A stretch of DNA of 7,803 bases from Cellvibrionales bacterium (GTDB lineage: Bacteria; Pseudomonadota; Gammaproteobacteria; Pseudomonadales; JAHEGP01), in assembly GCA_024645065.1 (NCBI GenBank), contig JAHEGP010000152.1:1-7803 (forward strand). The letters run 5' to 3'. A program made the position numbers and the translations under genes. Below the pieces are notes generated by a model, which saw only the letters and a program-made list of their open reading frames with translations, ran no database searches and had not been told where the DNA came from. Shown here piece after piece: positions 1-6,270 of this stretch; position 1 is the stretch's first letter, and each line of letters opens with the position of its first letter.

Positions 1-1
1 G

Positions 2-1372
2 AGCGATGCCAGGCTTGTGGTTGAGTATGACGGCCGGCCGAAATTCGAAAAAATTTCGGGCACCAGTGTGAGTTATGCCGTCAACACCGGGGCCCAGGTG
101 CTAAAAATCAACGGCCGATACTACGCTGTTGATAACGGCGTCTGGTTCACTGCGGGTTCCGCCACCGGACCATGGGAGGTGGCAGACGAGGTGCCCGAGC
201 AGGAGATCGCGAAAATTCCTCCCAGCTCTCCGGTGTACAACACGACTTACGTACATGTCTACCAGTCCACGCCGCAGGTGGTTTATGTGGGTTATACCCC
301 GGGCTATTTGTGGTCGTTTCCCTATTATGGTGTACCGGTGTATGGAACCGGCTGGTATTACCCACCCTACTGGGGGCGCTACTATTACCCGCGCCCACCG
401 ACCTGGGGATTGCATGTGGGTTACAACCCATGGACCGGCTGGAACTTCGGCGTCAGCTGGAGCAACGGCTTTTTCAGTATGGGTGCCCGTTGGGGCGGTG
501 GTTATGGCTACTATCGCCCCGGTCGCTGCTGCGGTGGTTGGTATGGGGGTGGTTATCGCCGGCCACCCATCGTCATCAACAATACCGGCAACATCAATAT
601 TGGCAACACCATCAATATCGGTAATCGCAACCATATCGGCCGGCAGGTCAATACTAATATCAAGCTGAACCAGGCGAACATCCGCAACCGCAACATTTAC
701 CAGCGGCCGGAAAACCGCGCCCGGGTCGCCGATCGAAACCTTGCCCAGAGCAACCTGCAGCGGGCTCGTAGTGCCAGTGGCCGTGAGAACAACGTGTTCG
801 CGGGCAGCAATGGCGAGGTAGCGCGCAGGGTGGGTAGCCAGTGGCAAACCCGTGACAATGGCAAGTGGCAGGCGAATCCCGAACTGAATAAAAAGGTGAG
901 CCCGCAAACCCGCGATCAGTTGCAGCAGCGGGCGCAGCAGGCCACGCCAGAGCAGCGTCAACAGGCGGCGGCCAGGGCCGAGCAGGCCAAGCTAAGGGCG
1001 CAACAGGCCCAACAACAAGCAAAGCAGGCCACTCCACAACAACGCCAGCAGGCTCAACAAGCCACTGCCCAACAACGCCAGCAGGCGCAACAGCGAGCCC
1101 AACAGGCCACTGCCCAGCAGCGCCAGCAGGCGCAACAGCGGGCCCAACAGGCCACTGCCCAACAGCGCCAGGCTGCGGCGCGTGCGGCTCAGGAGCGTCA
1201 GCAATACCAACAGCGACAGTACCAGCAAGGCCAGGTGCAGCCCGCAAACCGGCGCCAGGAATTCAACCGTGACTACAGCGCGCGCCGGGCAGGTGCATCC
1301 AGGGAGCAGAGTATGCAAGGTGCGCAGGGTGGGGGGCAATTCAACCGCGGTGGTGGAAACTTCAACCGCTGA
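2..1372 (+). CDS. Surface/secreted-type repeat protein, 5'-partial (resembles proteins labelled carbohydrate-binding family V/XII)
   Basis: The frame is open to the left edge of the window, so the gene begins upstream; a GTG at 17 is the first possible start inside the window but is probably internal. Residue numbers count from that GTG. Residues 1-70 hold a beta-type module (YAVNTGAQVLKINGRYYAV, then GVWF and GPW) followed by IPPSSPVYNTTYVHVY. I recall these motifs from proteobacterial proteins annotated as carbohydrate-binding family V/XII, in which the module is usually repeated further upstream. Residues about 93-185 are very rich in Tyr, Trp, Gly and Pro. Residues 187-228 are Asn-rich with NIGN-like repeats. 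Residues 257-285 form a short module (NNVFAGSNGEVARR, then GKWQ). Residues 296-400 are a Gln/Ala/Arg-rich helical repeat zone, and the tail is Gly/Asn/Arg-rich. The composition suggests an exported or envelope protein, but no signal peptide is visible because the N-terminus is missing. Carbohydrate binding is an annotation label, not something the sequence proves. Confidence 0.8.
   Translation, partial: SDARLVVEYDGRPKFEKISGTSVSYAVNTGAQVLKINGRYYAVDNGVWFTAGSATGPWEVADEVPEQEIAKIPPSSPVYNTTYVHVYQSTPQVVYVGYTPGYLWSFPYYGVPVYGTGWYYPPYWGRYYYPRPPTWGLHVGYNPWTGWNFGVSWSNGFFSMGARWGGGYGYYRPGRCCGGWYGGGYRRPPIVINNTGNINIGNTINIGNRNHIGRQVNTNIKLNQANIRNRNIYQRPENRARVADRNLAQSNLQRARSASGRENNVFAGSNGEVARRVGSQWQTRDNGKWQANPELNKKVSPQTRDQLQQRAQQATPEQRQQAAARAEQAKLRAQQAQQQAKQATPQQRQQAQQATAQQRQQAQQRAQQATAQQRQQAQQRAQQATAQQRQAAARAAQERQQYQQRQYQQGQVQPANRRQEFNRDYSARRAGASREQSMQGAQGGGQFNRGGGNFNR
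1031..1180 (+). repeat. In-frame tandem repeat encoding 15-residue Gln/Ala/Arg units
   Basis: Two adjacent 45-bp units (1064-1108 and 1109-1153) encode the identical 15 residues T-AQQRQQAQQRAQQA. They differ at three bases, all third codon positions (CAA/CAG twice, CGA/CGG once). A shortened 33-bp copy lies just upstream (1031-1063, TPQQRQQAQQA) and a degenerate copy begins at 1154 (TAQQRQAAARAAQ). Unit lengths of 11 and 15 residues correspond to about three and four helical turns, which fits a long amphipathic helix or non-heptad coiled coil. The helical structure is an inference; the repeat itself is directly visible. Confidence 0.9.
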
Positions 1373-1471
1373 CCACTTGGCGCCTGCCTTGCGCAGTAGG
1401 TCAGGCGGGCGTCAGTTAGCAGGGCTCGGCGATTGCATGGCGAAGCGGCGAAGCTGACCGCCAGCGCAGCT

Positions 1472-2398
1472 TCAGTCGTCTCCGGTCAGAGCTCTCAGAT
1501 GGGCGCTGACGCTTCGTGCCAGGGCATGCAGGTGATAACCCCCCTCCAGGCTGGAGGTGACCCGACCGGAGGCATGTTTATTGGCAAGTTCCATAAGCTC
1601 ACCGGTGACCCAGGCATAATCGGATTCAAGCAGGTTGAACTGGGCCATTGGATCCTCCCGATGACCGTCGAAGCCTGCCGAAATCACGATCAACTCGGGA
1701 GCAAAGCTGTCGATAGCCGGCAACCAGGATGCGATAATCGCTTCACGAAACCTGGTGCCATCGGTGCCGGCTGGTAGCGGCGCATTGACGATGTTGGCTA
1801 CCCGGGTGTCGTACCCCGTATGGGGATAAAACGGATGCTGGAAGGTCGAGCAAAACAGCACTTTGTCATCACCGGAAAAAATGTTTTCGGTGCCATTGCC
1901 GTGATGCACATCGAAATCGACGATCGCAACCCGCTTCAGGCCATGTTCAGCGATTGCATGGGCTGCCCCAACCGCGACGTTATTGAAAAAACAGAACCCC
2001 ATGGTTTTGGCGCGCTCGGCATGGTGACCCGGTGGCCGCACCGCACAAAAAGCCTGATCGTTGGCGCCACTCATCACCAGATCGACGGCGAGAATATTGG
2101 CACCGGCAGCACGTAACGCCGCATCCAGGGAAAACGGGTTCATTGCTGTGTCGCCGTCCAGCCAGGTGAGTCCATTGGCGGGGGAGCGTGCAAATACCTG
2201 GTCGACATAATCCGCATCGTGTACTCGAAGTAGCTGCTCCCGGCTCGCCAGCGGTGCATCGTATTGGGTCAATACCATCATCAGGCTGGAGGCGATGAGG
2301 CGGTCGTTGATGGCATCCAGTCGCGCCGGTTGCTCGGGATGATGAGCTCCCATCGCATGTTGGTGGCACTGTTGATGCGTGATGTAGGCGAGGCTCAT
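1472..2398 (-). CDS. Histone deacetylase family protein (Zn-dependent lysine deacylase/amidohydrolase)
   Basis: This is a complete 308-residue arginase/deacetylase-fold protein predicted to hydrolyse acetyl or related acyl groups from lysine side chains or from polyamines. The catalytic set is intact: tandem His in RPPGHHA (H125, H126), zinc ligands D163 and H165 in DFDVHHGNGT, the third ligand D244 in SAGFDGHREDP, and the transition-state Tyr Y288 in LEGGYH. The N-terminal HPEQPARL motif (residues 20-27) is also typical of the family. Length matches single-domain bacterial members. There is no signal peptide, so it should act in the cytoplasm. The ATG start is supported by AAGGAG six bases upstream. 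Bacterial relatives include AcuC, HDAC-like amidohydrolases and acetylpolyamine amidohydrolases. The sequence does not settle the substrate, but the divergent Pat-like acetyltransferase gene favours acetylated proteins. It converges on the repeat-protein gene, with 99 bp between their stop codons. Confidence 0.95.
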   Translation of the reverse strand: MSLAYITHQQCHQHAMGAHHPEQPARLDAINDRLIASSLMMVLTQYDAPLASREQLLRVHDADYVDQVFARSPANGLTWLDGDTAMNPFSLDAALRAAGANILAVDLVMSGANDQAFCAVRPPGHHAERAKTMGFCFFNNVAVGAAHAIAEHGLKRVAIVDFDVHHGNGTENIFSGDDKVLFCSTFQHPFYPHTGYDTRVANIVNAPLPAGTDGTRFREAIIASWLPAIDSFAPELIVISAGFDGHREDPMAQFNLLESDYAWVTGELMELANKHASGRVTSSLEGGYHLHALARSVSAHLRALTGDD

Positions 2399-2602
2399 GG
2401 AACGCTCCTTGCGAATGGTATTCGGATCACGGTATCTTATCAGGGTGTGGAAGACGTCGTCTTGAATTTTTCACGCCAACCCCAGCGCGGCGCAAGCCCG
2501 GGTGTGGATAGCGGCTACCAGGGAAGGTCCGGGGAACTGCACAATACGCCTCAATAGCGTTGGATAACGCATCGCCAGGCTTGTCAGCCAGAGTGGACGC
2601 TC
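2399..2602. promoter_or_regulatory. Divergent intergenic region between deacetylase and acetyltransferase genes
   Basis: This 204-bp spacer must hold the promoters of both flanking genes unless they are transcribed from further away. It contains a palindrome, AAGACG-T-CGTCTT, at 2451-2463, and a 9-bp direct repeat GGGTGTGGA at 2443-2451 and 2500-2508. A weak sigma70-like pair for the plus strand is TTGCGA (2409-2414), an 18-bp spacer and TATCTT (2433-2438). No convincing -35/-10 pair was found for the minus strand. A stop codon at 2555-2557 in the frame of the acetyltransferase excludes a long N-terminal extension. The promoter assignments are tentative. Confidence 0.4.
2405..2410 (-). promoter_or_regulatory. 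Ribosome binding site of the HDAC-family gene
   Basis: Read on the minus strand this is AAGGAG, a near-perfect Shine-Dalgarno sequence six bases before the ATG at 2398-2396. It fixes the start of the deacetylase. The site is noticeably stronger than the one before the divergent acetyltransferase, where only GAGTGGA precedes the ATG at 2603. Confidence 0.8.
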
Positions 2603-5287
2603 ATGCAAAAACACTATTTATCCAGCGTATTTGAACCCGCTTCCATCGCGATCATCGGCGCTTCCGAGCAGGAGCACAGCGTCGGTGAACTGCTGCTCAA
2701 GAACATCCAGCAGGGCGGGTTTCAGGGGCCGATATTTCCGGTAAACCCCAAGTATGAGGAAATTGGCGGGCTGAGTTGCTACGCCAGTGTCAAAAAGATC
2801 AAGCGTAAAGTCGAACTGGCTATCATTGTCACTCCGGCGCGTGCGGTCGCCAAAGTCCTGCGCGATTGTGGCGAGCATGGTGTTTCCGCCGCTATCATTC
2901 TCTCCGCCGGTTTCGCCGAGGCTGGCAAACGCGGCAAGGCGTTGCAGAGCGAAATTCTCGATATTGCCCGCTCCTACAACATCCGTATGGTCGGACCCAA
3001 CTGCCTTGGCGTCATGCGCCCGGCAATCGGCATGAATGCGACTTTCACCAAGAGCGAAGCGCGGGAAGGCCGCATTGCCCTGGTGGCCCAATCGGGGGCA
3101 TTCTGCAGTGCCCTGCTGGACTGGGCAGAGAGCAACGGGTTTGGCTTTTCAGCGGTGGCGTCACTGGGCGGCGCCGCGGACGTTGGTTTTGGCGATGTGC
3201 TGGAGTACCTGGCCGTCGACTACCGCACCGACAGTATCCTGCTCTATGTCGAAGGGATCAACAACGCTCGCAGCTTTATCAGCGGCCTGCGGGTGGCGGC
3301 ACGCCTGAAGCCCGTTATCGTTGTCAAGTCGGGTCGCAACGAAAGCGCCACCAGAGCGGCCGTATCCCATACTGGCTCAATGGTGGGGCGTGACAATGTC
3401 TTCGATGCGGCGATCCAGCGTGCCGGTGCGGTGCGCGTAAAGTCGGTTAACGAGCTGTTTTCGGCGGCCCGTTTACTGGGCTCAGGGGCGCGGGTAAAGG
3501 GCGCTCGACTGGCAATAGTCACCAATGGTGGCGGTCCTGGCGTGATGGCGGCCGACCGAGCCGCCGACCTTGGCGTTCCCCTGGCCGAACTGAGCGAGAA
3601 CTCGATCAAGCAGTTGAGCGAAGTGCTGCCCGAGTACTGGTCACATGCAGACCCGGTCGACGTTTTGGGAGATGCCAACGCCGAGCGCTATGGCGCGGCG
3701 ACCAAAATCGTACTGGCAGATCCGGGGGTCGATGGCGTGCTGGTGTTGCTGGCACCTCAGGCGATGACTGACCCGGACGCCTGCGCCGAGGCAGTGATCA
3801 ATGTGGCGGCGAAATCGGACAAGCCGGTACTGGCCTGCTGGATGGGTGAGGGCCTGGTGGCCAGGGGTCGCTCGCGGTTTGATGTTGCCGGTATCGCCCA
3901 TTTTAACAGCCCTGAAACCGGAGTGGAGGCGTTCGGCTATCTGGCCAGTTACCGCGCCAACCAGAAAATACTGCTGGAAACGCCGGCCCCGCTGTCGCAA
4001 AGGCGCTCGCCGGATGTTGATAGCGCCCGCCTGATTATCGAAAATGCCATGTCGGAGCGTCGCCATGTATTGAGCAGCGTCGAGGCAAAGGCGGTCCTCA
4101 GCGCGTTCCGTATTCCCATCTCGCCGAGCATCAATGTCACCACCCCCGCCGAAGCGCTGGTGGCGGCGCAAACCGTTGGACTGCCGGTGGCGATGAAGAT
4201 CAATTCTCCCGATATTCCGCATAAAACCGACGTGGGTGGCGTGCAGTTGAATATTATTGAAGCTCCGGGTGTGCGCACGGCATTTCGTGAAATCATGGAA
4301 AATGTCAAGCATAGCCAGCCCGGAGCGGATATCCTCGGAGTCACCGTGGAGCGAATGCAGGTGCGCCCCCACGCCCGCGAGGTGAGGATCGGCATCAGCC
4401 ACGATGAGGTATTCGGGCCGGTGATCAGCTTTGGTATAGGTGGCACCGAGGTCGAAATTTTTGCCGACTGCAATATCGCCCTGCCGCCCCTCAATAACTA
4501 CCTCAGTCTCAGCCTGGTCGAGGGCACCCGGGCGGCACGCTTGCTGCGCCGGTTTCGCAACCTGCCGGAGGTCAATTTTGAACAGCTGCTGGACATATTG
4601 AAAGGGGTTTCCGAGATCAGTTGTGAACTGCCCGAAATCCAGGAGCTGGATATCAACCCACTGCTGATCGATGAAACCGACGCCATTGTTGCCGACGCCC
4701 GGATTGTGGTGAGTTCCCGCCATACCGGTACTGCGCGCTACGGCCATATGGCGATTCACCCCTATCCCCATGAACTGGTATCACACTGGCAGTTGGCCAA
4801 TGGCACTGACGTGGTGGTGCGGCCCATTCGACCAGAGGATGCCCGGATTGAGCAGGAATTCGTCCAGAACCTTTCCTCGGAAAGCAAGTATTTCCGCTTT
4901 ATGCAGACGATGGAGGAGTTGACCCCGGCCCTGCTGGCCCGCTTCACTCAAATCGATTACGACCGGGAAATGGCGCTGGTGGTCGTCGCTAACGAGGGAC
5001 AGCCGGGCGCGCACTTGCTGGGTGTCGCTCGCTATATCACCAATCCGGATCGCCGCTCCTGCGAGTTTGCCCTGACTGTTGCCGACGGTATGCAGCGCCA
5101 GGGCATAGGCCGCGAACTGATGCGGCGCCTCATGGGCCTGGCGAGGGCTCGTAATATCGACGTCATGGAGGGCGAGGTGCTGAGTAACAACACCAAAATG
5201 CTGGCCCTTTGCACCCGCCTCGGTTTTCGCATTGTGCGCACCGAAGAGAGGGACGTGGTAAAAGTGCGCCGCCATCTCAACGACTGA
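2603..5287 (+). CDS. pat: Pat/PatZ-type protein: NDP-forming acyl-CoA synthetase fused to GNAT acetyltransferase
   Basis: This complete 894-residue protein is close in length to the E. coli and Salmonella Pat proteins (about 886). Domains in order: a CoA-binding Rossmann domain (about 5-135, with IIGASEQ at 18 and VGPNCLG at 130); ligase-CoA/flavodoxin-like domains (about 150-450, with AQSGAF at 162, VKSGR at 241 and SHTGS at 255); an ATP-grasp domain (about 475-705, with SPDIPHKTDVGGV at 535 and ELDINPLL at 681); and a C-terminal GNAT domain (about 735-890, with VVRPIRPED at 738 and the acetyl-CoA-binding loop QRQGIG at 831-836). E821 aligns by motif with the Glu proposed as catalytic in Salmonella Pat. 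Known Pat enzymes acetylate acetyl-CoA synthetase and other proteins on lysine. H256 in SHTG is the phosphohistidine position of active NDP-forming synthetases and is absent from enteric Pat, so synthetase activity may persist here. It is divergent from the deacetylase gene. The alternative label is a bifunctional acetate-CoA ligase family/GNAT protein. Confidence 0.93.
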   Translation: MQKHYLSSVFEPASIAIIGASEQEHSVGELLLKNIQQGGFQGPIFPVNPKYEEIGGLSCYASVKKIKRKVELAIIVTPARAVAKVLRDCGEHGVSAAIILSAGFAEAGKRGKALQSEILDIARSYNIRMVGPNCLGVMRPAIGMNATFTKSEAREGRIALVAQSGAFCSALLDWAESNGFGFSAVASLGGAADVGFGDVLEYLAVDYRTDSILLYVEGINNARSFISGLRVAARLKPVIVVKSGRNESATRAAVSHTGSMVGRDNVFDAAIQRAGAVRVKSVNELFSAARLLGSGARVKGARLAIVTNGGGPGVMAADRAADLGVPLAELSENSIKQLSEVLPEYWSHADPVDVLGDANAERYGAATKIVLADPGVDGVLVLLAPQAMTDPDACAEAVINVAAKSDKPVLACWMGEGLVARGRSRFDVAGIAHFNSPETGVEAFGYLASYRANQKILLETPAPLSQRRSPDVDSARLIIENAMSERRHVLSSVEAKAVLSAFRIPISPSINVTTPAEALVAAQTVGLPVAMKINSPDIPHKTDVGGVQLNIIEAPGVRTAFREIMENVKHSQPGADILGVTVERMQVRPHAREVRIGISHDEVFGPVISFGIGGTEVEIFADCNIALPPLNNYLSLSLVEGTRAARLLRRFRNLPEVNFEQLLDILKGVSEISCELPEIQELDINPLLIDETDAIVADARIVVSSRHTGTARYGHMAIHPYPHELVSHWQLANGTDVVVRPIRPEDARIEQEFVQNLSSESKYFRFMQTMEELTPALLARFTQIDYDREMALVVVANEGQPGAHLLGVARYITNPDRRSCEFALTVADGMQRQGIGRELMRRLMGLARARNIDVMEGEVLSNNTKMLALCTRLGFRIVRTEERDVVKVRRHLND

Positions 5288-5316
5288 TTGCGACGCGGGT
5301 TTTTCAGGTTTTGCAC

Positions 5317-5359
5317 GCGGGCCGCTCAGAGCCGCCGGTGGCGGCCGCAAGTGGCCCGC
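5317..5359. terminator. GC-rich nested stem-loop between convergent genes
   Basis: In the 79-bp gap between the convergent acetyltransferase and HdeD-family genes, GCGGGCC (5317-5323) pairs with GGCCCGC (5353-5359). Inside it GCCGCC (5331-5336) pairs with GGCGGC (5340-5345) around a three-base loop. The position suits bidirectional transcript ending or 3'-end protection. Neither strand has a T-run directly after the stem, so it is not a classical intrinsic terminator. Any terminator role is inferred from position. Confidence 0.35.
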
Positions 5360-5366
5360 AGGTCTG

Positions 5367-5990
5367 CTAGCGCCTCAGGTCCCGGACCTCGTTACCAATT
5401 TGCTTCATCCTGGTCGCTGCGTAAATCATCATGCCGGCAATCACCAGCGCCGTGATGCCAATAATCCAGGACAGGGTAGCGACACCCGCGCCAGGCCAAA
5501 GCAAGAGCACCAGGCCAACGATAGCGGCGACAATGCCGATGAGGCGAAGGGTTGAACGCTCCGGGTCTGCGGCGTCGAGTTGTCGGCTGAGGAAAAAGCT
5601 TCGTATGCCGGTGTACAACATCCAGGCGCCGAATAAAACCAGCAGGATTTTTGCCGAGCCCGGCCAGAACAGCAACACCGCACCGATCAGCAGACTGACG
5701 ATAGCCTCTCCCCAAAAGCTCTGTCCGTTGAGTGCACGGCGCGCCTGCAAGATGCTCAAAATTCCATCTGCGATAAAGAATACACCCACCAGACGCACCA
5801 GTAGCGCCATGCTCTGGCCGGGCCAGAACAGGGCGCAAAGGCCGAGGATGACCAGCAACAGTGCCTTTACCAGCAAGGCCTGGCGAAAATCGCCCAGGCC
5901 CTGCCGTACCCCCGAGCCCAGGGCGCCAGCCGCTTGCATTAATTCCTCCCGTTGCAGTTGTTCACGGGTGTTTGGTTCAATCGGTTCCAT
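5367..5990 (-). CDS. HdeD-family (DUF308) integral membrane protein
   Basis: This 207-residue protein has a polar N-terminal stretch of about 35 residues and then six predicted membrane helices (about 38-56, 60-82, 94-109, 112-133, 148-165 and 168-192). The helices fall into three hairpins, each with the same turn motif after its first helix: FWPGQS at 55, FWPGSA at 108 and LWPGAG at 164. This threefold pattern at a spacing of about 55 residues is the signature of the DUF308/HdeD family. E. coli HdeD is an inner-membrane protein linked to acid resistance at high cell density, but most relatives in other bacteria are uncharacterised, so acid resistance should not be assumed. GAGG seven bases before the ATG supports the start. 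The short charged C-terminus (RMKQIGNEVRDLRR) fits the positive-inside rule for a cytoplasmic tail. It converges on the acetyltransferase gene and is divergent from lldD, so it is probably transcribed on its own. Confidence 0.88.
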   Translation of the reverse strand: MEPIEPNTREQLQREELMQAAGALGSGVRQGLGDFRQALLVKALLLVILGLCALFWPGQSMALLVRLVGVFFIADGILSILQARRALNGQSFWGEAIVSLLIGAVLLFWPGSAKILLVLFGAWMLYTGIRSFFLSRQLDAADPERSTLRLIGIVAAIVGLVLLLWPGAGVATLSWIIGITALVIAGMMIYAATRMKQIGNEVRDLRR

Positions 5991-6270
5991 GTGCAGACCT
6001 CGCTAATTGTTCTTGTGCCGGGCCAGTTTGCCAGTATTCGCACTCAAACGCGATACGTGCATCGCATTGTCGCCTCCGGGGGCGCTGCCCGGAGGGCCCT
6101 GGATGTCAGCTGGGTCGAGCGCATGAACCTGGACATCATGGAATGTCACTGTCGCAGGTTGCGCCCCCTGATGCCGCCGCAAGCGACGGCTGGCGCTGGT
6201 ACTGCCGGCAATTTATAGTAGGGGCCAGGCTCAGCGCATTCGCCAGCGGACGAAAGTAGAGGCAACAGTC
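5991..6270. promoter_or_regulatory. Divergent intergenic region upstream of lldD and the HdeD-family gene
   Basis: This 280-bp region has no credible gene. It holds a perfect 8-bp inverted repeat (CCTCCGGG at 6073-6080, CCCGGAGG at 6088-6095). A TATAGT hexamer at 6214-6219 could be a -10 element for lldD, though the -35 position is poor. Overlapping it, TGGCGC-N5-CTGC at 6191-6205 keeps the GG-N10-GC core of a sigma54 promoter. The lldD ribosome site is AGAGG at 6258-6262, eight bases before the ATG. The promoter calls are tentative. Confidence 0.35.
6073..6095. other. Perfect 8-bp inverted repeat in the lldD/HdeD leader region
   Basis: CCTCCGGG and CCCGGAGG are separated by seven bases (GGCGCTG). 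The stem is entirely matched and GC-rich. No T-run follows on either strand, so it is not a standard terminator. It could be a leader hairpin or a binding site for a dimeric regulator. GC-rich DNA also produces such repeats by chance. Confidence 0.35.

Noticed and set aside
17..19. GTG as the true start of the first gene
   Set aside because: The frame is open to the window edge (positions 2-16), no ribosome site precedes it, and the family normally has further modules upstream.
101..961. A 286-codon open frame on the minus strand opposite the repeat protein
   Set aside because: The plus-strand frame has coherent family motifs and repeats with synonymous-only changes, which shows that frame is the selected one. 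The antisense product has no recognisable motif.
1031..1180. Tandem repeats considered as a CRISPR array
   Set aside because: The units are contiguous, in frame and lack unique spacers, so they are a protein-coding tandem repeat.
660..1339. Overlapping minus-strand frames with Leu/Ala/Pro-rich products opposite the Gln-rich repeats
   Set aside because: Their repetitive composition is the mirror image of the tandem repeat in the plus-strand gene.
1381..1407. CGCCTG...CAGGCG inverted repeat between the convergent repeat-protein and deacetylase genes as a terminator
   Set aside because: The stem is only 6 bp with a 15-base loop and no T-run on either strand; too weak to annotate.
1439..1454. 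Back-to-back direct repeat GGCGAAGC x2 after the repeat-protein gene
   Set aside because: Only 16 bases in total and no other sign of an attachment site or mobile-element border; probably chance.
3641..4771. A 376-codon open frame on the minus strand inside the Pat-like gene
   Set aside because: It lies wholly antisense to a gene with clear domains throughout. Long antisense frames are expected in GC-rich coding DNA. Its translation has no recognisable motif.
5431..6006. A 191-codon plus-strand frame opposite the HdeD-family gene
   Set aside because: The minus-strand frame encodes six regular membrane helices with three WPG repeats; the plus frame is a Ser/Arg/Pro-rich shadow.
5952..6218. 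Small plus-strand open frame (88 codons) spanning the HdeD start and the lldD leader
   Set aside because: It begins antisense within the HdeD-family gene, has no ribosome site, and its product resembles no family I recognise.
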